NCBI GenBank assembly: GCA_030427865.1
Contig: JAUICK010000001.1
Coordinates: 310,001 to 374,000 of the forward strand
DNA length: 64,000 bases
DNA from: Bacteroidia bacterium
GTDB taxonomy: Bacteria; Bacteroidota; Bacteroidia; Flavobacteriales; Flavobacteriaceae
Reading direction: 5' to 3'
Each line of letters starts with the position of its first letter. Positions within the stretch are counted from its first letter, which is position 1. A program made the translations under genes and the position numbers. The notes under the pieces are model-generated. The model saw nothing but the letters and a program-made list of their open reading frames with translations. It made no database searches and was not told where the DNA came from. Below, piece by piece: positions 62,413 to 64,000 of this stretch.

Positions 62413-62973
62413 TTATTTTGTTTCTATTTCTTTTACTGGTAGAGAAACAATAGTTTTTCCCCATCCTAAGTACATTGTTGCTTCATTACCCTCACCTTCA
62501 AAGGCAATAGAAAAAGCCTCAATATTTTTTTCTGATGTAGATACTTTTCCATCTACTCTTAATACATCATCTTTTTTATCGTATGTATAATGCCCCCAAA
62601 CATTTCTTACAGAACTTAAAACAAATGTCCAAGATTTTTTACCAGGAACAGTAAATAAAGTATAAGTTCCTGCTTTAACTTCTTTACCTCCAAAAAGAGC
62701 ATCTTTAAAAAACGTAATTTCTGCAGCTTCATTTGCACCAGTTCTCCAGACTCCTTTATTAGAGGCTTTGGCTAAAGCCGATAATTCTCTTCCTTTAAGT
62801 TGCGGTCTTCCGTAGATAACTTTTACCAATTTATCTGAGTTTTTCCAATTTTTTGGATATACAGCTGCATCCATAGGGCTAACATCTAATCTTGGAAATT
62901 TTTGAGCGTAAAATTCTGTAGATGAAATTAAAGCAATTGCAAAAATTGCTAATGTTAAGATTAATTTTTTCAT
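62413..62973 (-). CDS. DUF2911 family protein
   Basis: 186 residues from ATG 62973 (MKKLILTLAIFAIAL...STEFYAQ, Sec signal); the frame opens at 63012, but the first 13 residues (MKAHIKLNYNNIK) precede the signal peptide and are rejected. Family motifs are DVSPMDAAVYP, VIYGRPQLKGRELSA, VWRTGANEAAEITF, GGKEVKAGTYTLFTVPG and WGHYTYDKKDDVLRV. Function unknown, predicted exported beta protein. Convergent with the SPOR gene with 6 nt between stops. Confidence 0.88.
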   Translation of the reverse strand: MKKLILTLAIFAIALISSTEFYAQKFPRLDVSPMDAAVYPKNWKNSDKLVKVIYGRPQLKGRELSALAKASNKGVWRTGANEAAEITFFKDALFGGKEVKAGTYTLFTVPGKKSWTFVLSSVRNVWGHYTYDKKDDVLRVDGKVSTSEKNIEAFSIAFEGEGNEATMYLGWGKTIVSLPVKEIETK

Positions 62974-63155
62974 TTTTATATTATTATAATTTAATTTTAT
63001 ATGTGCTTTCAAAAATAGAAAACCTTACTGCTCTAAGATACTAATTTTGTGTTAAAGAAATAAAAGAGTTTGCAAAAACCTCTTTATTTTAGATTTCTCC
63101 ATAAAGTCGAAACGACAGGTTAAAATACTTTTTAAACAGCCGCTACATTTTACTA

Positions 63156-63272
63156 TTAACGACAACCACAATCTGGATTACAATTTTTATCTTTTTTTGA
63201 TGGTAAAATAAATTTTTTTATCAAAAATAAAACAGCAAAAGCAACTAAAAAATAAGCTATAATTTCTTGCAT
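63156..63272 (-). CDS. FeoB-associated Cys-rich small membrane protein
   Basis: 38 residues from ATG 63272 (MQEIIAYFLVAFAVLFLIKKF); a longer frame to 63356 lies inside feoB and is rejected. One membrane helix and a short tail with three Cys (NCNPDCGC). The start overlaps the feoB stop by 1 nt (TAATG), as in other Bacteroidota feoB loci. It probably assists FeoB by binding iron or by signalling; no direct evidence in the sequence. Confidence 0.75.
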   Translation of the reverse strand: MQEIIAYFLVAFAVLFLIKKFILPSKKDKNCNPDCGCR

Positions 63273-64000
63273 TAACTTAAAATTTGATACGTAATTAAAG
63301 AAGAAATATAGGCCAATAACCCCATACCAAACAGCTGAATTAAGGGCCATTTCCATGTTTTTGTTTCACGTTTTACAATAGCTAATGTTGCCATACATTG
63401 CATTGCAAAAGCATAGAAAACCATTAAAGACATTCCAACAGGGAAATTAAATCTGTTTTTACCTGTATCTATGTTTATTTCTGAAGCCATTTTCTGTTTT
63501 ATGGTTGATGTGTCTTCGTCATCTGCTTCTACACTATAAATGGTAGCTAAAGTACCCACAAAAACTTCTCTGGCAGCAAAAGATGTTATTAATGCGATTC
63601 CTATTTTCCAATCGTAACCTAATGGTTTTATAGTAGGCTCTATGGTTTTTCCTAAAATTCCGATGTAAGAGTTTTCTAATTTTGCTGATGCTATTTTCTG
63701 CTGTAATTCATCATCAGATAAATTTTGATTTGCTACATTTTCTATAGTGTTTTTTTCTGCATTATCAAAAGATGATGGACCATTAGACGCTAAAAACCAT
63801 AACACAATAGATAAGGCTAAAATAATTTTTCCTGCTTCAAAAACAAAAGATTTTGTCTTTTCTACTACTTCAAAAAATACATTTTTTACAGATGGTAGTT
63901 TATAATTTGGCATTTCTACTACAAAAAATGATTTCGATTTTATTTTTAGCGTTTTATTTAAAATGTAAGCTGCTAAAATTGCTGTTGCAAAACCCAATGC
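63272..64000 (-). CDS. feoB: Ferrous iron transport protein B, 3' part only
   Basis: Open to the right window edge; about 242 residues of the C-terminal membrane part. MPNYKLPSVKNVFFEVVEKTKSFV with the following AGKIILALSIVLWFLASNGP and IGIALITSFAAREVFVGTLATIYS are FeoB C-terminal signatures (Gate/core domains, GTP-driven Fe(II) uptake through the inner membrane). The N-terminal G domain lies outside the window. feoA was not seen. Confidence 0.93.
   Translation of the reverse strand, partial: ALGFATAILAAYILNKTLKIKSKSFFVVEMPNYKLPSVKNVFFEVVEKTKSFVFEAGKIILALSIVLWFLASNGPSSFDNAEKNTIENVANQNLSDDELQQKIASAKLENSYIGILGKTIEPTIKPLGYDWKIGIALITSFAAREVFVGTLATIYSVEADDEDTSTIKQKMASEINIDTGKNRFNFPVGMSLMVFYAFAMQCMATLAIVKRETKTWKWPLIQLFGMGLLAYISSLITYQILS

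Overview
The window is AT-rich (about 30% GC by eye), gene-dense and reads as chromosomal DNA of a marine-type member of the Flavobacteriaceae (Bacteroidota), close in style to Polaribacter or Tenacibaculum; the genus is inference. Support comes from TAnnTTTG-type -7 promoter boxes, no evident purine-rich ribosome-binding sites, a PorZ-like type IX secretion protein, a TonB-dependent receptor with a carboxypeptidase-like plug extension, and an alternative complex III operon joined to a caa3-type oxidase. No rRNA, tRNA, CRISPR array, transposase or integrase was seen.

Layout. 1-6100: 5' part of a porZ-like gene (leftward), a CYTH protein, hemolysin III and a PlsC-like acyltransferase, trpS, a DUF1761 membrane protein and a LuxE-like acyl-protein synthetase. 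6100-9810: a rightward run of four small lipoprotein genes, an ECF sigma factor whose true start is probably a rare ATT codon, and a protein that joins an inner-membrane helix to an outer-membrane barrel. 9900-25850: housekeeping and metabolism (isoaspartyl peptidase, ALDH7-type dehydrogenase, a DUF1800/DUF1501 pair with an outer-membrane protein, pabB, tilS, ppc, comM-like, an SLC13 carrier). 25900-27240: a very AT-rich mini-locus with an HTH/zinc-ribbon regulator divergent from two small unknown proteins, followed by a dispersed intergenic repeat. 27279-31717: ahcY, a 4'-phosphopantetheinyl transferase, a PcrB/GGGP synthase-like enzyme, pnuC, a nadR-like kinase and arfB.

31740-34500 holds a structured RNA element resembling the Flavo-1 class, then a TPP riboswitch with an enlarged stem in front of a TonB-dependent receptor, presumably for thiamin compounds. 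34700-36000 has a DUF2809 protein and an orphan PD-(D/E)XK-like protein of foreign-looking composition with motif-bearing flanks. 36030-43203 is a leftward operon encoding a TPR/MORN giant and two DUF3857/transglutaminase-like proteins, one with its catalytic residues lost. 43279-47137 is a sulfur-handling group (HMA protein, rhodanese lipoprotein, persulfide-dioxygenase-like MBL-rhodanese fusion, SulP). Next come ruvB, an MscS channel and a degenerate ATPase.

50434-61844 is the respiratory core, transcribed leftward in the order actA-actB-actC-actD-actE-actF-coxB-coxA: quinol oxidation by alternative complex III passes electrons through haem c to the oxidase, probably as a supercomplex. The right end carries a SPOR protein, a DUF2911 protein, and the 3' part of feoB with its small Cys-rich partner.

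The least explained items are the HTH mini-locus, the ECF sigma unit with its envelope-spanning partner and ATT start, the orphan nuclease-like cassette, the MscS/degenerate ATPase pair and the expanded TPP riboswitch.
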